From an uncultured Bacilli bacterium (GTDB lineage: Bacteria > Bacillota_I > Bacilli_A > RFN20 > CAG-449): a DNA stretch of 64,000 nucleotides. Positions 42,473-51,509 of this stretch are shown here, piece by piece. The position numbers were made by a program, and so were the translations under genes. The DNA is taken from assembly GCA_947588815.1 (NCBI GenBank), contig CANQAG010000003.1, positions 58,360 through 122,359 of the forward strand. The letters are read 5' to 3'. How positions within the stretch are numbered: the stretch's first letter is position 1; the number at the start of each line of letters is the position of its first letter. The notes under the pieces were generated by a model. That model searched no databases and was not told the origin of the DNA. It saw only the letters and a list, made by a program, of their open reading frames with translations.

Positions 42473-43633
42473 ATGAACAAACAGGTTATCCAACTTAACT
42501 TGCTATATTTTTTACGCTTTTTCGGCGATTCGATGTTTTTCCCGTTTTTGGTATTATTTTTCAATGCTTCATCTATTCAAGGCATGCAACTCGGAATCTT
42601 AATGGGGGTTATTCCGTTATTTCAAGTTTTGGGCAATCTTTTTTGGGGCAGGATCTCAGGTGGCTTAAAAAAGACGTTGGTGATTTTAAGAGTGATGATT
42701 TTTTTGGAACTTCTTTCAATGATCGTCTTTGGTTTTGTGACTGATTTTTATTGGTTATTAGCGTTAACGATCATCATCGCTTTTATCAATAATCCGTTTT
42801 TTAACTTGCAAGACGGAATTGCCATTAAAATATCCGAGGAAGCTAAAAACAAGTATGCGAAAACCCGAATGTGCGGTTCTTTTGCTTATTTGATCGGGGT
42901 GATAAGCGGTGGGTATCTGGCTGATCGATTTGGCTTTCGCTTTGTTTTTATAGTCGGAGCGGTCTCTTATATTTTATGTCTCATTTTATTGTGCTTTTTG
43001 GCGCGTCATCCTCATGAAAATCACGATGAGAAAAAAGAGTCGATATCGTTTAGCGCTGTGTTTAAAACTAAAGGATTTTTTCTGTATGCGGTGTTCTTTT
43101 TGTTGATGTTAGGTTCTTATAATGTCGGAGAATCTTACATGTCGGCATATTTAAAATCGTTAGGTCTTCAGGTTGATCAATGGGGTATGGTCTATGGGTT
43201 AATGATGATTTTTGAAATTGTGACGATGATTATTGTGGCTAAAAAATTTAAGGAATCATCTTTTCGAGGATTACTAATTTTAGGTGTTGGACTTTTAACG
43301 TTGCGACTTGGATTATCGGCTTTGCCATTACCATTATATGTCCTTGTGGCGATTGCACCATTAAGGGGTATCGGATGGGGTTTGTTTTTGGCGACGAATC
43401 TCAATATCATCAAAAAAATGCTTGGCACTTCTTTAGCGGTCAAAGCTGTATCGATTTTAGGAACGGCCCAAGGCTTGATGATTGGAATTATGAATTATTT
43501 AGCACCTTTGATTTATGAAACTTTTTCATATAATATTTTATATTTAATTTTATTTATCAGCGCATGTACAGGTATCGTGGTCTTGCTTTTTATCAAAATG
43601 GACTTTTTAAAATCATCTTCAAGTAATCAATAA
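42473..43633 (+). CDS. MFS transporter
   Basis: 12-TM pattern, LNLLYFLRFFGDSMFFPFLVLFFN...GNLFWGRISGGLKKTLV. Confidence 0.85.
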   Translation: MNKQVIQLNLLYFLRFFGDSMFFPFLVLFFNASSIQGMQLGILMGVIPLFQVLGNLFWGRISGGLKKTLVILRVMIFLELLSMIVFGFVTDFYWLLALTIIIAFINNPFFNLQDGIAIKISEEAKNKYAKTRMCGSFAYLIGVISGGYLADRFGFRFVFIVGAVSYILCLILLCFLARHPHENHDEKKESISFSAVFKTKGFFLYAVFFLLMLGSYNVGESYMSAYLKSLGLQVDQWGMVYGLMMIFEIVTMIIVAKKFKESSFRGLLILGVGLLTLRLGLSALPLPLYVLVAIAPLRGIGWGLFLATNLNIIKKMLGTSLAVKAVSILGTAQGLMIGIMNYLAPLIYETFSYNILYLILFISACTGIVVLLFIKMDFLKSSSSNQ

Positions 43634-43667
43634 AAATGCGATACAATAGAAAAGGGAGGACAAATTC

Positions 43668-44570
43668 ATGATAAGAATAAACAAACAAGTTGAAGAAGCT
43701 TTAAAAAATAATTTACCGGTTGTGGCTTTAGAATCGACGATTATCGCCCATGGTATGCCGTATCCTAAAAACGTCGAGACCGCTTTGGCGGTCGAACGCG
43801 TCGTAAGGGAACATGGCGCGATTCCGGCGACCATTGGAATCATCGAAGGAGAACCGGTAATCGGAATGAGTGAACAAGAAATCGAGGAATTTGGCAAACG
43901 ACAAGATATTATTAAAGTATCTAGATGTGACTTACCCTATGTGCTCAGTCAAAAAAAGTGGGGAGCGACGACGGTGGCAACAACGATGTTGTTTGCGTCT
44001 ATGGCCCATATTGATGTCTTTGTAACCGGGGGAGTCGGTGGGGTGCATCGTCACGTTGAAGAAACCCTTGATATTTCCGCCGATTTAGAAGAATTGGCGA
44101 TGACGCCCGTCACCGTCGTGTGCGCGGGCATAAAAGCGATTTTGGATTTACCTAAAACATTAGAGTATCTTGAAACTAAAGGAGTCTTGGTTATCGGTTA
44201 TCAATCGGATCATCTCGCGGATTTTTATACTCCGGATTCGGGTTTAAAATTAAATTGTCGAATGGATACCCCACTTGAGATTGCAAAAGCGATGAAAGCA
44301 AAAAAAGAATATGGGTTAAAAGGTGGAATGTTGATTTCTAATCCAATTCCGGATGAACTATCGATTTCCAAAGCTAAAATCGACGAAGCGATTGAAAAGG
44401 CCTTAAAGGAAGAACGTGCTTTAGGAATCAAAGGAAAAGAGTCAACACCATTCTTACTAAAGAAGATTGTCGAGTTGACTGAAGGAAAATCATTGGAAGC
44501 TAATATTAAATTGATTTTGAATAACGCCGCTTTAGGCAGTGAAATTGCCAAAGCGTATCGTCAATTATAA
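43668..44570 (+). CDS. psuG: Pseudouridine-5'-phosphate glycosidase
   Basis: VVALESTIIAHGMPYPKNVETALAVERVVREHGAIPATIGIIEGEPVIG, GGVGGVHRHVEETLDISADLEELA. Confidence 0.97.
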   Translation: MIRINKQVEEALKNNLPVVALESTIIAHGMPYPKNVETALAVERVVREHGAIPATIGIIEGEPVIGMSEQEIEEFGKRQDIIKVSRCDLPYVLSQKKWGATTVATTMLFASMAHIDVFVTGGVGGVHRHVEETLDISADLEELAMTPVTVVCAGIKAILDLPKTLEYLETKGVLVIGYQSDHLADFYTPDSGLKLNCRMDTPLEIAKAMKAKKEYGLKGGMLISNPIPDELSISKAKIDEAIEKALKEERALGIKGKESTPFLLKKIVELTEGKSLEANIKLILNNAALGSEIAKAYRQL

Positions 44571-44604
44571 AAAGATATAAAGATATATAGATTAAAAACT
44601 TTTG

Positions 44605-45567
44605 CTAATCGATTGCTTCGATCATGTCGCAATTTAAGATGCGAAAGTTTTTTTCTGTTAATAAAATCGCATTCTTAAGATTAAAAGTAGTACCGACTTT
44701 TAAGGTTTGAATGAAGGAAATCATTTCATTGCCATCGATAAGATTACCATTGCAATCAATGCGATATTCGATATTGTTGAGAGTCGCGGTAAAATAGGCT
44801 TTAGAAAAATTGCCATTTTCGGAAAGGCCTTCTAAAGAAGCGACTTTTAAATTGCGACAATTGATCGTGGCTAAATAGTAAGACGAAGGAACATCTGGAA
44901 GTTCATCGGTGATATCGATAATCGAAGGTTCTTCATAATATATTTCGCCACCATCATAATCTAAAGAAAAAACAGAGTCTTCGGAAGAGTAATCGTTACA
45001 ATTGATGCGGTGAACCCCATTGGAAGCGATATCGTATTCACCTAAAATCATATAGGGTTTACCGACTTCAAAATCGATATTTTCGATATGAATATTGTAA
45101 GCATAATAACCATATTTACCATCCATAAAAAAGGCGTTGGCGATACTTGGATAACGATAATTATATCCTTCGATCGACATTAAAGTGCCACAAAACCACG
45201 CACCCAAATCACCATCATTAAAACTCATAAAGGTTTCATATCTTTCTTTAGCGGATTCATTGTACTCTTCACTATCGTCGTTCGAGGACACTTCTTGAGT
45301 AGATTCATCTTGAGAAGAATTTTCTTCGTGGCTCGAGTCTTCGCTAGAAGAAAGTTCCACACTGCTATATGTGCTTTCTAGACTGGCAGTATCTGGCAAA
45401 TTCGAACTTTCATTTGAAGTTGTTTCGATAGATAAAATCGAGGAATTGCCTTGAACACTGGAGTTTGGCAATGAAAGACTTGAAGCGTCATTAGAGCCGC
45501 AAGAGCATAAAATTAGTACCATTAAAGGCCAAATTAAACGAATTTTTCTCTGTTTCATTTTAATCAC
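44605..45567 (-). CDS. Lipoprotein with Ser/Glu-rich linker
   Basis: LVLILCSCGSNDASSLS lipobox; long Ser-rich linker. Confidence 0.75.
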   Translation of the reverse strand: MIKMKQRKIRLIWPLMVLILCSCGSNDASSLSLPNSSVQGNSSILSIETTSNESSNLPDTASLESTYSSVELSSSEDSSHEENSSQDESTQEVSSNDDSEEYNESAKERYETFMSFNDGDLGAWFCGTLMSIEGYNYRYPSIANAFFMDGKYGYYAYNIHIENIDFEVGKPYMILGEYDIASNGVHRINCNDYSSEDSVFSLDYDGGEIYYEEPSIIDITDELPDVPSSYYLATINCRNLKVASLEGLSENGNFSKAYFTATLNNIEYRIDCNGNLIDGNEMISFIQTLKVGTTFNLKNAILLTEKNFRILNCDMIEAID

Positions 45568-45678
45568 CGCTTAAATTATATCTTAATTTAAAAGAAGAAA
45601 CTACCATATATATAATAAAAGCAATCGTTTTGCCTTAGCTTACCATTAAACAAAATTTAATTTTTATAATTCAATTAA

Positions 45679-45707
45679 TTGACAAACCGAAAATCGATGA
45701 TTATTAT
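45679..45707 (+). promoter_or_regulatory. Consensus sigma-A promoter driving a long 5' leader / ncRNA candidate
   Basis: TTGACA - 17 nt - TATTAT. Confidence 0.8.
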
Positions 45708-45713
45708 ATTAAA

Positions 45714-45930
45714 AAATAAATAGGAGGTGTATGCAAGCAAACGTTATCCCTTAAATTTACCTTAAATATTCAAATTAATTGTTACCGAGAGGCTTAAAGT
45801 TCACTACTACGTCGGATTTAGTGCTAAGCCAATGGTGTTTAAGCGATAAGTGCATTAATAAATATGGATTTTAATATAAGGATACTATGTCAGTATCTCG
45901 TGCAAGCAATCGATAAGGAGCTTGCCAAAT
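45714..45930 (+). ncRNA. Candidate structured RNA (riboswitch-like leader or independent ncRNA), class unknown
   Basis: Strong promoter; stems GGCTTA/TAAGCC with inner CACTA/TAGTG, GATAC/GTATC, GCAAGC/GCTTGC; no long ORF. Confidence 0.6.
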
Positions 45931-46006
45931 AAAAGATTGATATGTTAATTTTGCTAAGATGTACATTACATTTCTAGCGTAAATAAAAAAGAAAGGAGAT
46001 TAATAT

Positions 46007-49000
46007 ATGAAAAAGACTCTTGCGTTGCCTTTACTTGTTACTTCCGTTTTTGCGGTTGGAGTATTGGCAGGTTGTTCTTCCAATGAAAATTCGGATTCTT
46101 TGAGCGATGCATCCTCTTTGGTCAATTCTACTGGAAGACAAGAAACTTCAAGTGAAGGTGTTCCAAGTGACGATTTTGGTGAAGACGGCGATTATTACGT
46201 TGACACTGTAACTGGAGATGAATACGAAAAACAAAATGGCAGATGGGTTAAAGTAAAAGAAGGTGACAACGTTTATTATACTGTCCACTTTGATTTAAAT
46301 GGTGGTCATATCCCAGGTACAAACGCTACTACACTTCCTGATCAAAAAGTTACTCCGGGACATTGGGCTAAAGCACCAGAAGTTAATCCGGTTAAAGATA
46401 ATTTCGAATTTAAAGGATGGCTTAGTGAAAGGGACAATTCGAATTCGACTTGGTCATTTACTTTCCCGGTTTATGGTAATTTAATTTTAACCGCAGATTA
46501 TCGTGTTTCAAGCAGTGTTGCCAATAAGTTCTCGATTACCATCGATCCGAAAAACGGCGATGATACTTACACTATCGAGACCTTTGCGGGTGATAATCCG
46601 GCATTTAAAATTCCATCTAAGGGTGATAACTTTGCTTTCGTCGGTTGGTATTGGAAAGAAAACGGGCAAAAATATTCAGGATATATTGAAGACTATGTTG
46701 AAGGCGGATGGACTTTAGAGGCCCATTACGAAGTTGCAAAATTTAACTTCCAATATTATGTTGAAACCAATGAAGAAGTAACTATCACGGGACTTCTTGA
46801 CATTGAAAGCGTCTCGGTATCCGTTCCTGCATCTATCAACGGACGAACTGTTACCAAGATTGGACAAACTGCATTCCAGTCACGCATTTATTTGGAAAGC
46901 GTCACCCTTCCAAGCACTATTAAAGAAATTGATTCGCGTGCTTTCAATGGTGCCGGACGATTATTAGAAATCAAAGTCGACCCCACCAACGCTTATTATG
47001 AAGATGTCGACGGAATTCTCTTTAATAAAGGTAGAACGGAATTATTGCGTTATCCATGTAAAAAGGGCAGCAGTTACACCGTTCCGAATACCGTACAAAA
47101 AATCGGCGATTACGCTTTCTATGGATATGCCGACAATTGTATTTCTTCAATTTCCTTAAATGAAGGATTACAAGAAATCGGAGCATATGCTTTCTATCGA
47201 AACGAATTAATGACTAATATCGTTTTCCCAAGTTCGCTTAGAAAAATCGGCGACAGTGCCTTTAGTTTCGTTACGGCTCAAGGTGTTATGACTCAAATTA
47301 CCTTCAATGATGGTCTTGAATATATTGGTGATAGTGCCTTCGTTGGACAATACTTCAAAGATACCTTTACCTTACCATCAACCGTCAAACATATCGGTGC
47401 TTACGCCTTTGCAAATTGTACTGCGATAAAGAAGTTTGTCTTCCCACGCGACCTTGAAGAATTAGGCGAAAATGCCTTTAGCGCCGCTTGGGGACTTCTT
47501 GAAATCGATGTTGAAAGTGGCAATACCCATTTCAAAGTTCAAGACAACATGTTATTCGATTACAATATGTCGAAAGTTCTCTTATGTCCTTCCGGACAAC
47601 GTGATCCGGTTACGATTCCAAGTACCGTTACTGAAATCGGAGACTTCGCTTTCTTCTATTGTGATGATCTTGTCGATTACACTTTGCCGACAAATCTTCA
47701 AAGAATCGGTAAACGGGCCTTCGCATTCTCGGGAATAAAGGAAATTGCAATTCCTAATTCGGTTACAGAACTCGGCGAAGAAGCTTTCGGTTATTGCTAC
47801 GATTTAGAAAGTGTTACTTTCGGTTCCGGTTTAAATACCATTCCGGTCTATGCTTTTGACGAATGCTATAGTTTGACTACTGTCGATATTCCGGGGAATG
47901 TCCAAACTATTGAAGAAAATGCTTTCTGGGGTTGCTCTGGTTTAACTTCAGTTACCTTCCACGAAGGATTAAAAGAAATTAAAGATAGTGCCTTTTATTT
48001 CTCAAATAGCGCCGGTGGTGACGATGACGATTATGGATATAGTTATGATTCGGGGAACAAACCCGGACTTAAAACAGTCACATTCCCGAATTCGCTTGAA
48101 ACTCTTGGAAGAAATGTCTTTGCCAATCAAACCGCGTTGACTTCGGTTAACTTTGGTACCGGCTTACAGAATGTGAGCACTGAAGCGTTCTCTTCTACCG
48201 GATTAGTAGTAATTAATGTTCCAGCGGGAAACAATTACTTCTCATATGCTGACAATATTTTATACAATAAAAATAAAACTGAAATTTACTTCGGCTTAGA
48301 TGCCTTAACCGGTACCTTGACTATACCTAATTCAGTTACCAAGATCGGTGATTATGCGTTCTATCACTTAGATAACATCACCGGTATTGAGTTGTCGAAT
48401 CAACTTCAAGAAATCGGGTCAGGAGCCTTTGCTTACACTAAGGCTCAAGCAATTTCCTTCCCGGCTTCATTGAGACTTATTAAAGATGGCGCTTTCTATA
48501 TGGGTTCATTGAAGAGCGTTACCTTCGCAAATGGCGTTGAAGAAATTCAAGACAGTGCCTTTGTAATGAACGAGATGACCACTCTTGCTTTACCGAATAG
48601 TTTACAAACTATCGGTCCTGACGCTTTCAATTGGTGCTCAAGTTTAGTAACCGTTACTTTCGGTACCGGCTTAAAGACCATTGGAGAACGTGCTTTCTCT
48701 GAATGTAGACGATTGCTCGGTTCTAGCGTCAACGATGAATCACAAGCTGAAGCTTTAGTCTTACCAAGTGGATTAGAAAACCTTGGCGATGGTGCTTTCG
48801 CAGCGACACAAGTTGTAGACTTTGCCTTTACAGCAAATAATGATAAATTCAAAGTTGATAAGGGTATGATTTTAGATCAACAAGGAAAAGTCGTTTACGC
48901 TTACGCAAGCGGCAACGCTCAAACTTCCTTGGAACTTCCAAGTACCGTTACTGAAATTAGACCATATGCTTTTGCAGCCGGTCTTGTTACCAATCTTACT

Positions 49001-49258
49001 TCGTTAAAGCTTTCTGAAAATCTCGAAAAAATCGGACAACAAGCGTTCGCTAACTGCACTAAGATCGGTTCAATCGTGATTCCAAAGAGCGTTACTACCA
49101 TCGAAAGAAGAATTTTCGCTAACTGGGGTGCCAATCAATTGGTTTACTTTGAATGTAGTGAAGATTACGCTTTGGCAAACTTTGATTCCGATTACCTCGG
49201 TAGCTTGCATAATTCTGCACGGGACAAAGTTACCTACGACTATCAAGCAGCGGAGTAA
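46007..49258 (+). CDS. BspA-like LRR_5 lipoprotein with InlB B-repeat-like domains
   Basis: VLAGCSSN lipobox; YTVHFDLNGGHIPG...FKGWLS; many LRR_5 units (IGDYAFYG, SLNEGLQEIGAYAFYRNELMTNIVFPSSLRKIGDSAF). Confidence 0.93.
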   Translation: MKKTLALPLLVTSVFAVGVLAGCSSNENSDSLSDASSLVNSTGRQETSSEGVPSDDFGEDGDYYVDTVTGDEYEKQNGRWVKVKEGDNVYYTVHFDLNGGHIPGTNATTLPDQKVTPGHWAKAPEVNPVKDNFEFKGWLSERDNSNSTWSFTFPVYGNLILTADYRVSSSVANKFSITIDPKNGDDTYTIETFAGDNPAFKIPSKGDNFAFVGWYWKENGQKYSGYIEDYVEGGWTLEAHYEVAKFNFQYYVETNEEVTITGLLDIESVSVSVPASINGRTVTKIGQTAFQSRIYLESVTLPSTIKEIDSRAFNGAGRLLEIKVDPTNAYYEDVDGILFNKGRTELLRYPCKKGSSYTVPNTVQKIGDYAFYGYADNCISSISLNEGLQEIGAYAFYRNELMTNIVFPSSLRKIGDSAFSFVTAQGVMTQITFNDGLEYIGDSAFVGQYFKDTFTLPSTVKHIGAYAFANCTAIKKFVFPRDLEELGENAFSAAWGLLEIDVESGNTHFKVQDNMLFDYNMSKVLLCPSGQRDPVTIPSTVTEIGDFAFFYCDDLVDYTLPTNLQRIGKRAFAFSGIKEIAIPNSVTELGEEAFGYCYDLESVTFGSGLNTIPVYAFDECYSLTTVDIPGNVQTIEENAFWGCSGLTSVTFHEGLKEIKDSAFYFSNSAGGDDDDYGYSYDSGNKPGLKTVTFPNSLETLGRNVFANQTALTSVNFGTGLQNVSTEAFSSTGLVVINVPAGNNYFSYADNILYNKNKTEIYFGLDALTGTLTIPNSVTKIGDYAFYHLDNITGIELSNQLQEIGSGAFAYTKAQAISFPASLRLIKDGAFYMGSLKSVTFANGVEEIQDSAFVMNEMTTLALPNSLQTIGPDAFNWCSSLVTVTFGTGLKTIGERAFSECRRLLGSSVNDESQAEALVLPSGLENLGDGAFAATQVVDFAFTANNDKFKVDKGMILDQQGKVVYAYASGNAQTSLELPSTVTEIRPYAFAAGLVTNLTSLKLSENLEKIGQQAFANCTKIGSIVIPKSVTTIERRIFANWGANQLVYFECSEDYALANFDSDYLGSLHNSARDKVTYDYQAAE

Positions 49259-49260
49259 TT

Positions 49261-50304
49261 ATGAAAAAAAGGATTTTATCGGTATTAGTTCTCAGTTTGT
49301 TATTATGTACCGGTTGCCAAGATGAAGGGACGAGAACAGTAACTTTCTATTTGAATTACGATGAAAATGATACTGAAGTTTACCTTACTAAAACGCTTTC
49401 CGCGACCGATGCTTTAAAAACTCCAGTACGTCCAATCCGCAAAGATTACGTCTTTGCGGGCTGGAGTACTGATCGAAGCGAGACTACGGATTTCTATGAT
49501 GGATTTGATTCGCCTATTACCGGTGATTTATCATTATACGCGGTTTGGATTGATTATGACTCTATAGATGATCTTACGAAAGTTACAAGATTTTTAGAAA
49601 AAATCAAATCTTTAGAAGGTACAGTCGGCGAGACATTTCAAGCGGAAAGCGGTACCTTGATGTATCATATGCCACTTGAATATGGAGGCCAATATCGTGA
49701 TGAAATGGAGTATCATCGTTACGACGACATCATGGTTCAAAACTATTATTACTACAACCAAGATGTAAGACAACAATATGGTGAACGCCAATTCTTCGTT
49801 CAAGATAACAAAGCTTACGATCTTTATAAAGATTTGGAAAACTCGGCCGATAATAAAGCGTCGTATCAAAATTTATCGCAAAACTTTTCGTTAGATAACT
49901 GGCTCGACATCGGTTTTTCAAGCATACATTTATATTATTTGTATGCTCTTCAAAAACAGTTAGTGCAACAAACTTACGATACAATCGACTATGAATTGAA
50001 CTTCAATTATGATGAAGTAGATGAATATTCTAATTCTTATTCTTTCTCATATTCGTATTATACTCTTAGCAACTCAAGTGGAATTATCTCGGAAGAAGAA
50101 CATATTTATAAAATTACGATGGCCTTCTTAAATCGTAAAATTGTACGTTCCGTTGCCGAAGGTTATAGTTGGACCGCTATCGGCGGAGATCTTGCAACTG
50201 AAGATGAATTCCTTTGGGAATGTGAATACACTCAAGTAGACTCGATTGGTGAGTTTGAAGGAGAACGTTTCAATCCTAGTGATTTCAATTTCAATAATCT
50301 ATAA
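49261..50304 (+). CDS. Lipoprotein with InlB B-repeat-like domain
   Basis: LLLCTGCQDEG lipobox; TVTFYLNYDENDTEVYLTKTLSATDALKTPVRPIRKDYVFAGWSTDRSETTDFYDGFDSPITGDLSLYAVW. Confidence 0.8.
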   Translation: MKKRILSVLVLSLLLCTGCQDEGTRTVTFYLNYDENDTEVYLTKTLSATDALKTPVRPIRKDYVFAGWSTDRSETTDFYDGFDSPITGDLSLYAVWIDYDSIDDLTKVTRFLEKIKSLEGTVGETFQAESGTLMYHMPLEYGGQYRDEMEYHRYDDIMVQNYYYYNQDVRQQYGERQFFVQDNKAYDLYKDLENSADNKASYQNLSQNFSLDNWLDIGFSSIHLYYLYALQKQLVQQTYDTIDYELNFNYDEVDEYSNSYSFSYSYYTLSNSSGIISEEEHIYKITMAFLNRKIVRSVAEGYSWTAIGGDLATEDEFLWECEYTQVDSIGEFEGERFNPSDFNFNNL

Positions 50305-50338
50305 AATATTTTAAAAGAAAAAAATCATAACGAAGTTA

Positions 50339-50392
50339 AAAAGGGATGTTGAAAAACTCTTTGAAAATAGAGTGATATTCAACATCCTTTTT
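50339..50392 (+). terminator. Intrinsic terminator after lipoprotein pair
   Basis: AAAAAGGGATGTTGA ... TCAACATCCTTTTT. Confidence 0.75.
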
Positions 50393-50548
50393 AAATGAAA
50401 CATTTATAATTTTTATTAATCAATGTTACGATTATTTTAACTGTGAGTCTAATAGCAAATTTAAATATTCAGATTTTGATGTCATACTTGTAGATGATTG
50501 TTAAGCTTAAGAAAGAATCTATAATAGAAAACGATAGGAGGTGCAAAA

Positions 50549-51415
50549 ATGTGGATTTTAATGGCTGTCGGCTCAGCGTTTTTTGCGGGTCTTACCGCAA
50601 TACTTTCAAAATGCGGCGTGAGAAAATGTAATTCTGATGTGGCAACCGCAATCCGCACTTCTGTCGTCCTCGTCTTCGCTTGGATCATAGTTTTCATCAC
50701 GGGAGTACAAAGCGAAATCGCAAAAATTAATACGAAATCCCTCGTTTTTTTAATCCTATCTGGAGGTGCAACAGGCGCATCGTGGATTTGTTATTTTAAA
50801 GCATTATCTCTAGGGGAAGTGTCAAAAGTTGCTGCTGTCGATAAATCAAGTGTCGTTTTCTCTGTTTTACTTGCCATTGCTTTGTTTCCTGACGAAAGAA
50901 ATTTATGGTGGATAAAATTATTGTGTATTTTAGGAATCGGTAGTGGAACATTTTTGATGACGGACATTAAGCGTGGAGAGTCAAAGAGTAAATTCTTATG
51001 GCTGTTTTTTGCCGCGCTCTCTGCTTTGTTTGCAGCGGCTACTTCTATTCTTGTAAAAATCGGTATAGAAAACGTCGATTCCAATCTTGCGACTGCGATT
51101 CGTACTATCGTCGTATTTTTGATGGCGTGGATTATCGTCTTTTGCAGAAAAGAGAGCAAATTTGTAAAAAAAGTGGACGGTAAAGAAGCGATATTTTTAA
51201 TTCTTTCGGGATTAGCGACGGGTGGATCTTGGCTTTGCTATTATTATGCAATTCGCTTCGGACAAGTGAGCATCGTTGTTCCCATTGATAAGCTAAGCGT
51301 TTTGATTACGGTTTGTTTTTCACTTGTCGTTTTCAAAGAAAAGTTATCTATCAAAGCATGGATCGGTTTAGTGCTTATCACTAGCGGAGCAATTATAATG
51401 GCGATTTTGAAATAA
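50549..51415 (+). CDS. EamA/DMT-family transporter
   Basis: Two EamA repeats: FFAGLTAILSKCGVRKCNSDVATAIRTSVVLVFAW and LFAAATSILVKIGIENVDSNLATAIRTIVVFLMAW. Confidence 0.93.
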   Translation: MWILMAVGSAFFAGLTAILSKCGVRKCNSDVATAIRTSVVLVFAWIIVFITGVQSEIAKINTKSLVFLILSGGATGASWICYFKALSLGEVSKVAAVDKSSVVFSVLLAIALFPDERNLWWIKLLCILGIGSGTFLMTDIKRGESKSKFLWLFFAALSALFAAATSILVKIGIENVDSNLATAIRTIVVFLMAWIIVFCRKESKFVKKVDGKEAIFLILSGLATGGSWLCYYYAIRFGQVSIVVPIDKLSVLITVCFSLVVFKEKLSIKAWIGLVLITSGAIIMAILK

Positions 51416-51452
51416 GGAATAGACATAAGAGGATAAATTTATTTGTAGAATT

Positions 51453-51482
51453 AAAAAGAGCGTTTATTAATAGCTCTTTTTT
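51453..51482. terminator. Bidirectional intrinsic terminator
   Basis: AAAAAGAGC ... GCTCTTTTTT. Confidence 0.75.
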
Positions 51483-51509
51483 AATAACAATAAATTCTAT
51501 TAATAAGAA

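Noticed and set aside
45731-45754. Leader peptide MQANVIP in the 45.7 kb RNA
   Set aside because: AGGAGG is only 3 nt from the ATG and the ORF lies in the proposed structured RNA; too short to support alone.
46299-47738. Plus-strand alternative-frame ORFs in the BspA-like gene
   Set aside because: Frame shadows of repetitive LRR coding sequence.
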